Shown: positions 46,872 to 54,702 of the stretch, one piece after another | Position numbering within the stretch: position 1 is the first letter of the stretch | Layout: every line of letters starts with the position of its first letter | From: Cyanobium sp. T1B-Tous | Lineage (GTDB): Bacteria > Cyanobacteriota > Cyanobacteriia > PCC-6307 > Cyanobiaceae | Reading direction: 5' to 3' | NCBI RefSeq assembly: GCF_024345475.1 | Contig: NZ_JAGQBE010000009.1 | Coordinates: forward strand, 1-60,035 | DNA length: 60,035 bases | Position numbers and translations under genes: made by a program | Notes under the pieces: generated by a model | What the model was told of the DNA's origin: nothing | Seen by the model: the letters and a program-made list of their open reading frames with translations, nothing else | Database searches by the model: none

Positions 46872-46889
46872 CAGGGAGTTTGCTCCCTG
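46872..46889 (+). promoter_or_regulatory. Perfect hairpin just upstream of tRNA-Cys
   Basis: CAGGGAG and CTCCCTG (7 bp) flank a TTTG loop, ending 3 nt before the first base of tRNA-Cys. No U-tract follows. A TGATACGAT extended -10-like sequence ends at 46864, so the hairpin would lie at the 5' end of the tRNA precursor, and also in the leader of the divergent LpxB-like gene. Confidence 0.45.
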
Positions 46890-46892
46890 GGC

Positions 46893-46963
46893 GGCGGCAT
46901 GGCCAAGTGGTAAGGCAGAGGATTGCAAATCCTTTACCCCCAGTTCGAATCTGGGTGCCGCCT
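46893..46963 (+). tRNA. tRNA-Cys (anticodon GCA)
   Basis: The acceptor stem GGCGGCA/TGCCGCC is perfect. The anticodon stem AGGAT/ATCCT frames the loop TGCAAA-type sequence with anticodon GCA, the T-arm has CCCAGTTCGAATCTGGG, and the discriminator is T (U73), the identity base for Cys. CCA is not encoded. It is 71 nt long. Confidence 0.97.
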
Positions 46964-47117
46964 TTATTCAGCACCTTGGCAGTCGGGCCCCAGGCGAAGC
47001 CTGTCAGGAGGCTTGCTCTGCGCCGCTGGAGGGCCCAGCTCTCTCACAGATCCCACACCGTTGCGGCCGGCCGGGATATTTCTGCATAGGGTTTCTGGGT
47101 CTTCCCACCTTTCCCAG

Positions 47118-47288
47118 ATGAAGCGCTCCTCCTCCGTTGCGCGCTGGTGCCTGCTCCTGGTTGCCCTGCCCCTGACGGCTGCTGGGCTTGGAGTGCTCCC
47201 TGCGCCTGCATCGGCCTGCGAGAAGCACCTCGATGGCCATCAGAACGGTTCCGAGACCCAGGGTGAGGTGCAGGGCGAGCGCCGCTGA
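47118..47288 (+). CDS. Small secreted protein of unknown function
   Basis: The 56-residue product starts with a basic n-region and a hydrophobic core (MKRSSSVARWCLLLVALPLT) and an Ala-rich cleavage area PAPASA, leaving a mature peptide of only about 24 residues that is hydrophilic, with one Cys, two His and four Glu (CEKHLDGHQNGSETQ). A classical Sec signal peptide is likely. It could be an exported metal-binding or lineage-specific peptide; no family recognised. It lies downstream of tRNA-Cys and could in principle be read through from it. Confidence 0.5.
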   Translation: MKRSSSVARWCLLLVALPLTAAGLGVLPAPASACEKHLDGHQNGSETQGEVQGERR

Positions 47289-47312
47289 GCCAGGCGCGAG
47301 CGGGGGCTGGAC

Positions 47313-47846
47313 TCAGAGCCGGGCCTTCGCCTCCCAATACTGACCCTCCTGATCGCGGGCCTGGCACTGCAGGGACCGGCGCTCCAGCAGGCAGGTGCCC
47401 TTGGCCAGCCGGGCTAGGGGAATCGTGGGAGCCTGGCTCTCCTCCCCCGCCAGGCTGCTGGCCACGGTGGCCACCTCCAAACGCATCGGCCAGCGGGGTT
47501 TGCAGTGGCCATCGGTGCTGCAGCGCATCGGCCTTTGGCCAGGGGCGAGTTGGCCGCCGAACACCAGGTTCTGGCTGCCGAACCGCTGGCTGCCGGAGGG
47601 GGTGATCAGTCGCACCGTGAGCAGCCCTTCCAGGTTTTGCTCCAGTCGCAGCCGTCCACAGCTCTGGCGTTGGGCCTGCAGGGGCAATCCCACCAGACCC
47701 TGCAACAGAACACAGTCCTGCAGCTTGCTCTCCCAACGGCCAAATGCCTCGGCGTGGCTGGAGGGTGCCCAGCCCAGGAGCGCCAGGCTCAGGCTGAGGA
47801 GGGCGGGACGGATGGTCCAGCTCCAGGCCGGGTTGGGACTGGCCAT
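47313..47846 (-). CDS. Secreted hypothetical protein, Cys-rich
   Basis: The 177-residue product from the ATG at 47846 has a signal peptide (TIRPALLSLSLALLGWAPSSHA) and a mature domain of about 145 residues with six Cys (LQDCVLLQ, RQSCGRL, MRCSTDGHC, GTCLLERRSLQC), consistent with disulfides in the periplasm. No family recognised. The frame stays open upstream to 48101, but the signal peptide argues for 47846. It is 8 nt downstream of the small Cys protein on the same strand. Confidence 0.6.
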   Translation of the reverse strand: MASPNPAWSWTIRPALLSLSLALLGWAPSSHAEAFGRWESKLQDCVLLQGLVGLPLQAQRQSCGRLRLEQNLEGLLTVRLITPSGSQRFGSQNLVFGGQLAPGQRPMRCSTDGHCKPRWPMRLEVATVASSLAGEESQAPTIPLARLAKGTCLLERRSLQCQARDQEGQYWEAKARL

Positions 47847-47854
47847 GGGGTGCC

Positions 47855-48022
47855 TCAGTAGCCGGAGTCGGCCACGCAGCTGCCCTGGCAGCTGATGCCA
47901 TTGCTCGCCGTGCGGCCGCAGTGCTGGCAGAGCACGGGCTCCTGCTGGGCGGCTGCGGGGCTGGCCGCGGGGAGGGGCCTGGCCACGGGTGCGGAGCTGC
48001 CAGGGGTGGGGAGGTCGGGCAT
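47855..48022 (-). CDS. Small Cys-motif protein conserved in picocyanobacteria
   Basis: The 55-residue product has a Pro/Ala-rich first half and a compact C-terminal motif LCQHCGRTASNGISCQGSC, ending VADSGY; four Cys in CxxC...CxxxC spacing could bind zinc or an Fe-S cluster. I recall very similar short proteins annotated as hypothetical in Synechococcus and Prochlorococcus. Function unknown. The ATG at 48022 is 35 bp from the divergent aldo/keto reductase start. Confidence 0.55.
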   Translation of the reverse strand: MPDLPTPGSSAPVARPLPAASPAAAQQEPVLCQHCGRTASNGISCQGSCVADSGY

Positions 48023-48057
48023 TGTGGGACGCAGCACCGCTGGCACGGCCCCCCACG

Positions 48058-49032
48058 ATGGCGCATCCACCGGCCCGTCCGCCTGGGATTGGCGTGGGCA
48101 CCTGGGCTTGGGGGAATCAGTTGTTGTGGGGGTATGACCCCAGTCAGGATCCGGTGCTGGAAGCCACCTTCGCGGCGGCGGTGGAGGCTGGGCTGCACAC
48201 CTTCGACACCGCCGATTCCTACGGCACGGGCCGCTTCAATGGCCGCAGTGAGGCCTTGCTGGGGCGTTTCGTGGCAGCCCTCCCCCCCGCCCGTCGGGAG
48301 TCGTTGTGCGTGGCCACCAAGTTGGCCCCCTTCCCCTGGCGGTTGGGGCGCCAGGGCTACCAGCGGGCGTTTGAGGCCTCAAAGCAGCGTCTGGGCGGAC
48401 GGGTCGATCTGGTGCAGCTGCACTGGAGCACGGCCCGCTATGCGCCCTGGCAGGAGGGGCCCCTGCTCGATGGCCTGGCCGATCTGGTGCAGCGGGGTGA
48501 GGTGGGTGCCCTGGGTGTCTCGAACATGGGGCCGCGGCGGTTGCGGGCGGTGCATCGCCGACTGGCCGATCGGGGCGTGCGGCTCAGCAGCCTGCAGGTG
48601 CAGCTGTCGCTCCTGGCTTCAGAGCCGATTGGCTCCGGTGGCGTGGCGGATGTGTGCCGGGAGCTCGAGATCCACTTGATCGCCTACAGCCCACTGGCCC
48701 TTGGCTTGCTGGCCCGGCCTCTCGATCGTCAGACCTGGCCAGCGGGTCCGCGCGGAGCCCTGTTTCGGCGGTTGGCTCCGGCCCTGGTGGACCTTCAGGC
48801 GGAGATGGCCCGGATTGCCGTCGGCCAGGCTGGAGGTCTGGCGGCCGTGGCGCTCAACTGGTGCCGGGCCCATGGGGCCATGCCCATTCCGGGGCTGCGG
48901 CGGCCCGAGCAGGTGGAGCAGGCCGCGGCTGCCCTGAGCTGGACCCTCAACCTCGAGGATCGTGCCCGCCTGGATGGCCTGGCCCGGGCGCTGGAAGCCC
49001 GGATGCCCGCCAATCCGTTCCAGAGCGATTAG
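48058..49032 (+). CDS. Aldo/keto reductase
   Basis: The 324-residue product has the AKR tetrad in order: Asp in FDTADSYGTGRFN with Tyr, Lys in VATKLAPFPW, and His in VDLVQLHWSTARY. NADPH-site residues follow in the C-terminal half, where HGAMPIPGLRRPEQVEQAAA is typical. Substrate cannot be inferred; related cyanobacterial proteins are annotated simply as aldo/keto reductases. Start ATG at 48058. Its TAG interlocks with the TAA of the convergent gene (TTAG, 49029-49032). Confidence 0.92.
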   Translation: MAHPPARPPGIGVGTWAWGNQLLWGYDPSQDPVLEATFAAAVEAGLHTFDTADSYGTGRFNGRSEALLGRFVAALPPARRESLCVATKLAPFPWRLGRQGYQRAFEASKQRLGGRVDLVQLHWSTARYAPWQEGPLLDGLADLVQRGEVGALGVSNMGPRRLRAVHRRLADRGVRLSSLQVQLSLLASEPIGSGGVADVCRELEIHLIAYSPLALGLLARPLDRQTWPAGPRGALFRRLAPALVDLQAEMARIAVGQAGGLAAVALNWCRAHGAMPIPGLRRPEQVEQAAAALSWTLNLEDRARLDGLARALEARMPANPFQSD

Positions 49033-49706
49033 CCGGCCTGGGGTGTGGGATCCAGGGTGAGGACCACTGGGAGGGCCTGGGGCCGGACCAGGGGCACCAC
49101 GGGGGTGGCGCCGGCATCCGGGTGGGTTTCTGCCTCGGCAGCGGCGGCTTCGGGTCCGCAGGCGGCCAGAGCTTCCTGCAGCAGGGAATCAAAGGTGGAG
49201 CCAGGCAGCCGGTGCCGGGCCAGTTCCAGAAACACCCGGGCCAGCGATTCTCCGGCGGCGGCCCGCAGGGCGGGGTTGTTGCGACGGAGCTGCAATTCGT
49301 CGTCAATCGAGCGGAGGAAGCGCTCGGTGACATCCCGCTTGGTCGAGGCCCGGATGCGGGTGTCCTGCTCGGCTTCGGAGAGGAAGGGCTGGGCCTCGAG
49401 TTCCTCCAGTCGGCGTCCCAGGCTTTCGAGCACCTCGCGGGCTTCCTTGGTCACATGGGCCAGCTGGCCATCGGACAGACGGGGCAGATCGGCGACGTAG
49501 ACCTTGCCGTGATCCCGCAGGGTGAGGAAGGTGGGCCGCAAGCCTCCGCGCTGGGGAGGGGCCACCGGTTCGCGGGGGCGCTGGGGGCGACTGGGGGGAA
49601 CGGGGCCGGCGGAGCTGCGGCGGCGGGTGATGCGCTGACCCGTAGCCCGATCCTGGGAAGCCCTGTCTTGGGAACCGCGTTGTTCTGAACCTAAGGATTG
49701 CGTCAT
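49029..49706 (-). CDS. Conserved hypothetical protein
   Basis: The 225-residue product from the ATG at 49706 has a disordered Arg/Ser/Pro-rich N-terminal 65 residues, then PTFLTLRDHGKVYVADLPRL and a largely helical middle (LAHVTKEAREVLESLGRRLE...), and a Pro/Ala-rich C-terminus. RIRASTKRDVTERFLRSID suggests a nucleic-acid- or membrane-associated helix, but nothing specific. Similar proteins occur in picocyanobacteria as hypotheticals, to my recollection. No signal peptide or membrane segment. About 205 bp of non-coding DNA separate it from purM. Confidence 0.65.
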   Translation of the reverse strand: MTQSLGSEQRGSQDRASQDRATGQRITRRRSSAGPVPPSRPQRPREPVAPPQRGGLRPTFLTLRDHGKVYVADLPRLSDGQLAHVTKEAREVLESLGRRLEELEAQPFLSEAEQDTRIRASTKRDVTERFLRSIDDELQLRRNNPALRAAAGESLARVFLELARHRLPGSTFDSLLQEALAACGPEAAAAEAETHPDAGATPVVPLVRPQALPVVLTLDPTPQAG

Positions 49707-49911
49707 TACGGTCGGCCTGATTTGTCTTCGTTCTTCTCGAGCACCACTGGGTCCACCGGAGTGTCCCTCTGTTTCCAGGGGGAGCGCTCTGGGGCCGGCG
49801 GGAAGGCCGACCAACTACAGCTCCGAGGCCAGCACCCTAATCAGCGGTGGGGCAGGCTCCCTGGCCAGAGCCCAAGGTGATGCAATTCGCCAGCCCCGGC
49901 TCCAGTAGGGA

Positions 49912-50952
49912 TCAGGGGCGATAGGGGAGGCCCGCCAGCGGTTGATCGCCAGCGCTGCCGCTGGCCACGTGGCCAAGCTCCCAGGCTGGATGGCCCGCGG
50001 CGTGGCAGATCGCCAACGCGTCGGCGACGGCGGCGTCTGGCACCACCAGGCAGTAGCCCACCCCCAGGTTGAAGGTGTTCCAGAGATCGGCCTCGGGCAC
50101 CTCCCCTGCCTGTTGCAACCAGTCGAACAGGGCGGGGCGCTGCCAGCTGGCGGGGTCGATCACGGCATGCACCCCGGCCGGGAGGCAGCGGGGCAGGTTT
50201 TCCGGCAGACCGCCGCCGGTGATGTGGGCCATGCCATGGATCGGCAGGCCGGCGGCCAGGAGGGCTTTCACCAGGCCGCCGTAGAGGCGGGTGGGGGTCA
50301 GCAGGGCCTCCAGCAGGGGTTGGTCACTCCCCGGCAAGCGGGTGAGGTCGTCGACCGCCTGGGTGTCGAGAATCCGGCGCACCAGGCTGAATCCGTTGCT
50401 GTGCACGCCGCTGCTGGCCACGGCCACGATGCGGTCGCCGGCAACCACGGTGCGGCCGTCGATCACCGCACTGGCCTCCACCACGGCGACGCAGAAGCCC
50501 GCCAGGTCGTAGCGGCCCGGGCCGTAGAACCCTGGCATTTCAGCGGTCTCGCCCCCCAGCAGGGCGCAGCCGCTCTGGCGGCAGCCGTCGGCAATACCCT
50601 CCACCACCTCGGCCATGGCCTCGGGGCTGAGCTTGCCCGTGGCGATGTAGTCGAGGAAGAACAGTGGTTCCGCTCCACTGGTGATGACGTCGTTGACGCA
50701 CATCGCCACCAGATCAATCCCCACGCCGTGGTGCTGGCCATGGGCCTGGGCCAGTTCGAGCTTGGTGCCGACCCCGTCGGTGCCGGCCACCAGCAGGGGC
50801 TCCCGCAAGCCGGCGGGCAGGCGGCAGAAGCCGCCGAAGCCCCCCAAGCCACCCATCACTTCGGGGCGATGGGTGGCCTCCACGCTGGATCGGATCCGAT
50901 CCACAAAGGCCCGGCCCGCGACCACGTCCACGCCCGCTGTGCGGTAGTCCAT
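49912..50952 (-). CDS. purM: Phosphoribosylformylglycinamidine cyclo-ligase
   Basis: PurM (AIR synthetase) closes the imidazole ring in purine synthesis. The 346-residue product starts [20 protein letters not shown], and has the ATP-binding region [60 protein letters not shown] and [18 protein letters not shown]. Start ATG at 50952 fits the family; an ATG at 50967 would add five residues. It is divergent from the rlpA-like gene across 415 bp. Confidence 0.97.
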   Translation of the reverse strand: MDYRTAGVDVVAGRAFVDRIRSSVEATHRPEVMGGLGGFGGFCRLPAGLREPLLVAGTDGVGTKLELAQAHGQHHGVGIDLVAMCVNDVITSGAEPLFFLDYIATGKLSPEAMAEVVEGIADGCRQSGCALLGGETAEMPGFYGPGRYDLAGFCVAVVEASAVIDGRTVVAGDRIVAVASSGVHSNGFSLVRRILDTQAVDDLTRLPGSDQPLLEALLTPTRLYGGLVKALLAAGLPIHGMAHITGGGLPENLPRCLPAGVHAVIDPASWQRPALFDWLQQAGEVPEADLWNTFNLGVGYCLVVPDAAVADALAICHAAGHPAWELGHVASGSAGDQPLAGLPYRP

Positions 50953-51367
50953 CCCGTTGCAGTCCATCAGGAGCAGTGCTCCGATCCTCCAACGCCAGCC
51001 GACCCGCCGCCAGGCCAGGGACAATCCGCCGATTGGCACACAAGACAATCAGCTGCGCTAATGCGAGGCATTTGGGTCGCTGATCAGTGGCGGACTTGTC
51101 GACCCCGGCTGAGCCCTGTTAGGGCCTGCGCTGTTGGATTTGATGACAAAAGCTGATCGATCTTCGGGGTGTCGTTTTTGACCAAAACCACCGTGCGAAG
51201 CCGTTAACTTTGCGGCGTCGTCAATTCCCGATAGGAACTCCGAACGCGAATTCGGATCTCATCTTCATTCAGATCGAGACCGGATCCAACGCTGACGAAT
51301 CACTGATTGGCCTTTGGCTTTGGCTTCTGGCTGGTGATTGCTGCTTTTGCCGCGGGTTTCGTTTGTT
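50953..51367. other. Divergent intergenic region between purM and rlpA-like gene
   Basis: This 415-bp region should hold both promoters. It is less GC-rich than its surroundings and contains short inverted repeats: GCCCT-GTT-AGGGC at 51113-51125 and GTTTT-TGACC-AAAAC at 51174-51188, plus a CCGAA...TTCGG pair near 51240-51255. I see no convincing coding frame; the minus frame 51265-51505 shadows the rlpA start. A long 5' leader for rlpA is possible. Confidence 0.55.
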
Positions 51368-51919
51368 ATGCGCAGCACCTTCTCCCTGGGGGCCCTTGCC
51401 CTTCTTCTCTCTGGTAGCGCCCTGGTTCCCGCCATGGCCGATTCCAGCAGAGCTGCCACCGGTCACGAGGCTGTCGCCCTCGCTGCACCAGCACCGGAAG
51501 CCCAAGAACCCAGCACCAAGGTCGCCATCCGCGAAGCGGATGCCTTACCCAACCCCGAGGACAGCCTGATCAAGCAGGCCCCTCCCGCGCCCATCGCTCC
51601 CCTCCCCAAGCCAGCCCCGCGGGTGGTTCACACCGCCAAGGGTCAGGCCAGTTGGTACGGCCCTGGTTTCTACGGAAATCGCACGGCCAGTGGGGAGGTT
51701 CTCCGCCCTGGCACGCTCACAGCGGCGCACCGGACCCTGCCTTTCGGCACCAAGGTCATGGTGACCAACCTCTGGAACGGTCGCTCCACCGTGGTGCGGA
51801 TCAACGATCGGGGCCCCTTCCATGGCAACCGCGTCATCGATCTGGCCCATGGAGCCGCCCACACCCTGGGCCTCACGGCCAGTGGTGTCGCCCAGGTTCG
51901 CCTCGACGTGCTCAGGTGA
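51368..51919 (+). CDS. RlpA-like double-psi beta-barrel lipoprotein-family protein
   Basis: The 183-residue product has a signal peptide (MRSTFSLGALALLLSGSALV, cleavage near residue 24), a Pro/Ala linker of about 75 residues, and the RlpA domain: QASWYGPGFYGNRTASGEVL, LPFGTKVMVTNLWNGRSTVV, RINDRGPFHGNRVIDLAHGA. In some bacteria RlpA is a septal lytic transglycosylase. No lipobox Cys follows the signal, and no SPOR domain is present, so it is probably a soluble periplasmic protein. Start ATG at 51368. A strong terminator follows. Confidence 0.85.
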   Translation: MRSTFSLGALALLLSGSALVPAMADSSRAATGHEAVALAAPAPEAQEPSTKVAIREADALPNPEDSLIKQAPPAPIAPLPKPAPRVVHTAKGQASWYGPGFYGNRTASGEVLRPGTLTAAHRTLPFGTKVMVTNLWNGRSTVVRINDRGPFHGNRVIDLAHGAAHTLGLTASGVAQVRLDVLR

Positions 51920-51948
51920 TCTGAGCTGCTCTTCGGAGTGTTCACCAG

Positions 51949-51979
51949 CCCATCCGCCAATCTGGCGGGTGGGTTTTTT
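51949..51979 (+). terminator. Rho-independent terminator after the rlpA-like gene
   Basis: CCCATCCGCC (51949-51958) pairs with GGCGGGTGGG (51964-51973) over 10 bp with one T-G pair, loop AATCT, followed by six T residues. The panC-cmk GTG begins only 23 nt further on, so its promoter must overlap this element or panC-cmk depends on read-through. Confidence 0.9.
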
Positions 51980-52001
51980 GTTGCCGGCCCGCCGTCCCCC
52001 C

Positions 52002-53555
52002 GTGCTTCTGCTCCACACCCGAGACGACCTGGCCGCCTGGCGCCGCCGGCAGACCGGTCCGGTGCATTTCGTGCCCACCATGGGGGCCCTGCATGCGGGC
52101 CATCAGCAGTTGATCCGGCGGGCGGCGGAGTCCCGGGGCGGCGGGGCGCCTGCTGTGTTGGTGAGTGTGTTCGTCAATCCGTTGCAGTTCGCCCCTGGCG
52201 AAGATCTCGAGGCCTACCCCCGGGACCTGGCCGCCGATGCAGCCCTGGCGGCAGCGGCAGGGGCCGCGGCCCTGTTTGCGCCTTCCGTGGCCGAGATTTA
52301 CCCCCAGGGGGAGGCCGGCCTGACCCGGGTTGTGCCACCCCAAGCCCTGCGTCAGGGCCTGTGCGGCCGCAGCCGCCCCCAGCACTTCGAGGGCGTGGCC
52401 ACCGTGGTCACCCGGCTGTTGGCCCTCGTCCAGCCCCATCGCTTGTGGCTGGGGGAAAAGGACTGGCAGCAACTGGTGATTCTGCGGCGGGTGGTGGCGG
52501 ATCTGGGCCTGTCCGTGCGGATCGAGGGCTGCGCCACCGTGCGGGAGGGGGATGGGCTGGCCTGTAGCTCCCGCAATCGGCGCCTCTCGTTGCCCCAGCG
52601 CCAGCAGGCCGCCGCCCTGCCGGCGGGATTGGCGGCCGCGGCGGCCCGGCTGCAGGCCGGGGAGCGTCAGGCCGGGGCCTTGACCGGCGGCCTCACAACC
52701 CAGCTGGAGGCGGCCGGGTTGGTGGTGGATTATGTGGAGCTGGTGGCTCCCCATAGCCTGGAGCCGTTGCAGCAGGTGCGGGGCCTGGCCCTGCTTGCTG
52801 CGGCGGTGCATTGCGGCCCCAGCCGTCTGATCGACCACTTGTTTCTGATGTCCCGTCTGCCAATCGTTGCCATTGATGGACCGGCGGGGGCGGGGAAAAG
52901 CACCGTCACCCGTGCCTTCGCCAGCCGGCTGGGCCTGATCTACCTCGACACCGGGGCGATGTATCGGGCACTCACCTGGTGGGTGCAGCGCGAGGGCGCT
53001 GACCCTGCCGATCCGGAGGCGGTGGCGCCATTGCTGCACAACCTGGACCTGCAGCTGAGCTCGGGGCCTGGCGGTGAGCAGCAGGTGCGCATCAATGGCC
53101 ACGACGTCACCGAAGCCATCCGCAGCCCGGAGGTGACGGCCCAGGTGTCGGTGGTGGCTGCCCATGGCTGTGTGCGCGACGCGCTGACGGCCCAGCAGCA
53201 GGCCATGGGCCACAAGGGTGGGCTGGTGGCCGAAGGCCGGGACATCGGCACCGCCGTGTTCCCCGACGCCGAGCTCAAGGTGTTTCTCACGGCCACCGTG
53301 GCCGAGCGAGCCCGCCGCCGCGCCCAGGATTTGGCGCAGCGGGGCTTTGGCGTGCCGCCCTTGGCGGAGCTTGAGGCCCAGATCGCTGAGCGCGACCACC
53401 TCGATTCCAGCCGCGCCGTGGCGCCGCTCTGTCAGGCCGAGGACGCGATCGAGCTGGTGACCGACGGCATGGCGATTGAGGCGGTGATCCAGGCCCTGGT
53501 GGATCTCTTTCGCGAGCGGGTGCCGGAAGAGGTCTGGCCGACCCCCGCTCCCTAG
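52002..53555 (+). CDS. panC-cmk: Bifunctional pantothenate synthetase / cytidylate kinase
   Basis: PanC joins pantoate and beta-alanine to make pantothenate for CoA; Cmk phosphorylates CMP and dCMP. The fusion is known from cyanobacteria. In the 517-residue product PanC occupies about 1-280 (VPTMGALHAGHQQLIRRA, RSRPQHFEGVATVVTRLL, WLGEKDWQQLVILRRVV) and Cmk about 283-517 (IVAIDGPAGAGKSTVTRAFA, LIYLDTGAMYRALTWWV, LVAEGRDIGTAVFPDAELKV). I chose the GTG at 52002 (VLLLHTRDDLAAW); TTG codons just upstream are alternatives. The stop interlocks with the opposing phosphatase gene (CTAG). Confidence 0.95.
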   Translation: MLLLHTRDDLAAWRRRQTGPVHFVPTMGALHAGHQQLIRRAAESRGGGAPAVLVSVFVNPLQFAPGEDLEAYPRDLAADAALAAAAGAAALFAPSVAEIYPQGEAGLTRVVPPQALRQGLCGRSRPQHFEGVATVVTRLLALVQPHRLWLGEKDWQQLVILRRVVADLGLSVRIEGCATVREGDGLACSSRNRRLSLPQRQQAAALPAGLAAAAARLQAGERQAGALTGGLTTQLEAAGLVVDYVELVAPHSLEPLQQVRGLALLAAAVHCGPSRLIDHLFLMSRLPIVAIDGPAGAGKSTVTRAFASRLGLIYLDTGAMYRALTWWVQREGADPADPEAVAPLLHNLDLQLSSGPGGEQQVRINGHDVTEAIRSPEVTAQVSVVAAHGCVRDALTAQQQAMGHKGGLVAEGRDIGTAVFPDAELKVFLTATVAERARRRAQDLAQRGFGVPPLAELEAQIAERDHLDSSRAVAPLCQAEDAIELVTDGMAIEAVIQALVDLFRERVPEEVWPTPAP

Positions 53556-54055
53556 GGGCGCGAAGGCCTCCCCGTGGGTGTGCTGTCCAGGGCGGTGAGC
53601 AGGCCGGTGCAGGCGTCTTCCAGCAGGTCGAGCACGTGCTCAAAGCCCGCTGCTCCGCCGTAGTAGGGGTCTGGGACCTCCAGCGCCTCAAACCGGCTGC
53701 AGTAGCGCACCAGGGGCTCAATCCGGGGCCGGTGCGCTGGTGCCAGCCCGCTGTCCCGAGCCAGGGACTCCACCTGGGCCAGGTTGCTGGCATCCATGGT
53801 GAGGATGTGGTCGAAGTGGAGCAGGTCGTCTGGCTCCAGCTGGCGGGCGCGGCTGGTGAGGGTGATGCCCCGGCGGCTGGCGGCTTCGCGCATGCGCCGA
53901 TCGGCGGCCGTGCCCACATGCCAGCCCCCGGTGCCGGCCGAGTCCACCACAAAGCGCTCAGTGGCATCCGCCTGGGCCAGCAGGTGCAGGAACACGCCCT
54001 CGGCGGCAGGGGAGCGGCAGATGTTCCCCAGGCAGACAAACAGCACCCGTTTCAT
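53552..54055 (-). CDS. Low-molecular-weight protein-tyrosine phosphatase
   Basis: The 167-residue product starts KRVLFVCLGNICRSPAAEGV: the C-x5-R loop with Cys8 and Arg14 is intact, and the general-acid Asp lies in EVPDPYYGGAAGFEHVLDLL. Small bacterial enzymes of this type often act on tyrosine kinases for exopolysaccharide export; arsenate-reductase-like activity is another option. The ATG overlaps the cpcF stop in ATGA, so it is the third gene after cpcE-cpcF. About 15 residues longer than usual at the C-terminus. Confidence 0.93.
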   Translation of the reverse strand: MKRVLFVCLGNICRSPAAEGVFLHLLAQADATERFVVDSAGTGGWHVGTAADRRMREAASRRGITLTSRARQLEPDDLLHFDHILTMDASNLAQVESLARDSGLAPAHRPRIEPLVRYCSRFEALEVPDPYYGGAAGFEHVLDLLEDACTGLLTALDSTPTGRPSRP

Positions 54056-54702
54056 GGGCACTCCAGCCGGGACAGGGCCAGGGCCGCGCGGCGCTGCACC
54101 ACCGGAGGGGTGTCGTCGCCCCCCTGGCTGAGGCCCCCCAGGGCATCTCGGGCCTGTTGGCGCTCTAGGGCCTCGGCGGGAAGGCCTGCCACCAGGGATT
54201 CCAGCCCCACCGCAACGGCGTAGCGCACCACCCATTCGCCATCGCCGGTGGCCGCGAGCAGGGCCTCCAGGCAGCGCTGGCGCACGCCTTGCTGCTCCGC
54301 TCCGGGCAAGCCCCCCAGCTCCAGCTGGCCCAGACCCTTGGCGGCGGCCCGGCGCACGCTGGCCGCCACATCACTCCCCAGCGCATCCAACAGCAGCTCG
54401 AGGCCGCGCACGTCGCCGATGCCCGCCAGGGCCCGCACCGCCCAGGCCCGGGCCCCGTAGTTGTCCGGATCCAGTTGCAGCAGGGCTTCCACCGCCGCTG
54501 CCCCGAGGCTGATCAGGCCATCCACGGCGGCCACCGCGGCGCCGGGATTGTTGAAGCCCAGCACCTCCACCAGGGTCGGCGCTGCCGCGGGGGCCGTGCA
54601 GGCCGCCAGCTCCTGGGTGGCGCGCAGCAGGCCCAGGGCACTGTCGGCCCGCTGGACGGCCTCGATGCGGGCGGCCACGGTGGCGGGGGGCACAGCGCTC
54701 AT
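54052..54702 (-). CDS. cpcF: Phycocyanin alpha-subunit lyase, CpcF-type subunit
   Basis: CpcE and CpcF form a heterodimeric HEAT-repeat lyase that attaches phycocyanobilin to Cys84 of the phycocyanin alpha subunit. The 216-residue product fits CpcF: LGLLRATQELAACTAPAAAP, LVEVLGFNNPGAAVAAVDGL, YGARAWAVRALAGIGDVRGL and SVRRAAAKGLGQLELGGLPG. The ATG overlaps the cpcE stop by 4 nt. Members of the same family (RpcE/F, PecE/F) attach other bilins; no phycobiliprotein gene is nearby to decide, so the exact bilin and target are inferred. Confidence 0.85.
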   Translation of the reverse strand: MSAVPPATVAARIEAVQRADSALGLLRATQELAACTAPAAAPTLVEVLGFNNPGAAVAAVDGLISLGAAAVEALLQLDPDNYGARAWAVRALAGIGDVRGLELLLDALGSDVAASVRRAAAKGLGQLELGGLPGAEQQGVRQRCLEALLAATGDGEWVVRYAVAVGLESLVAGLPAEALERQQARDALGGLSQGGDDTPPVVQRRAALALSRLECP

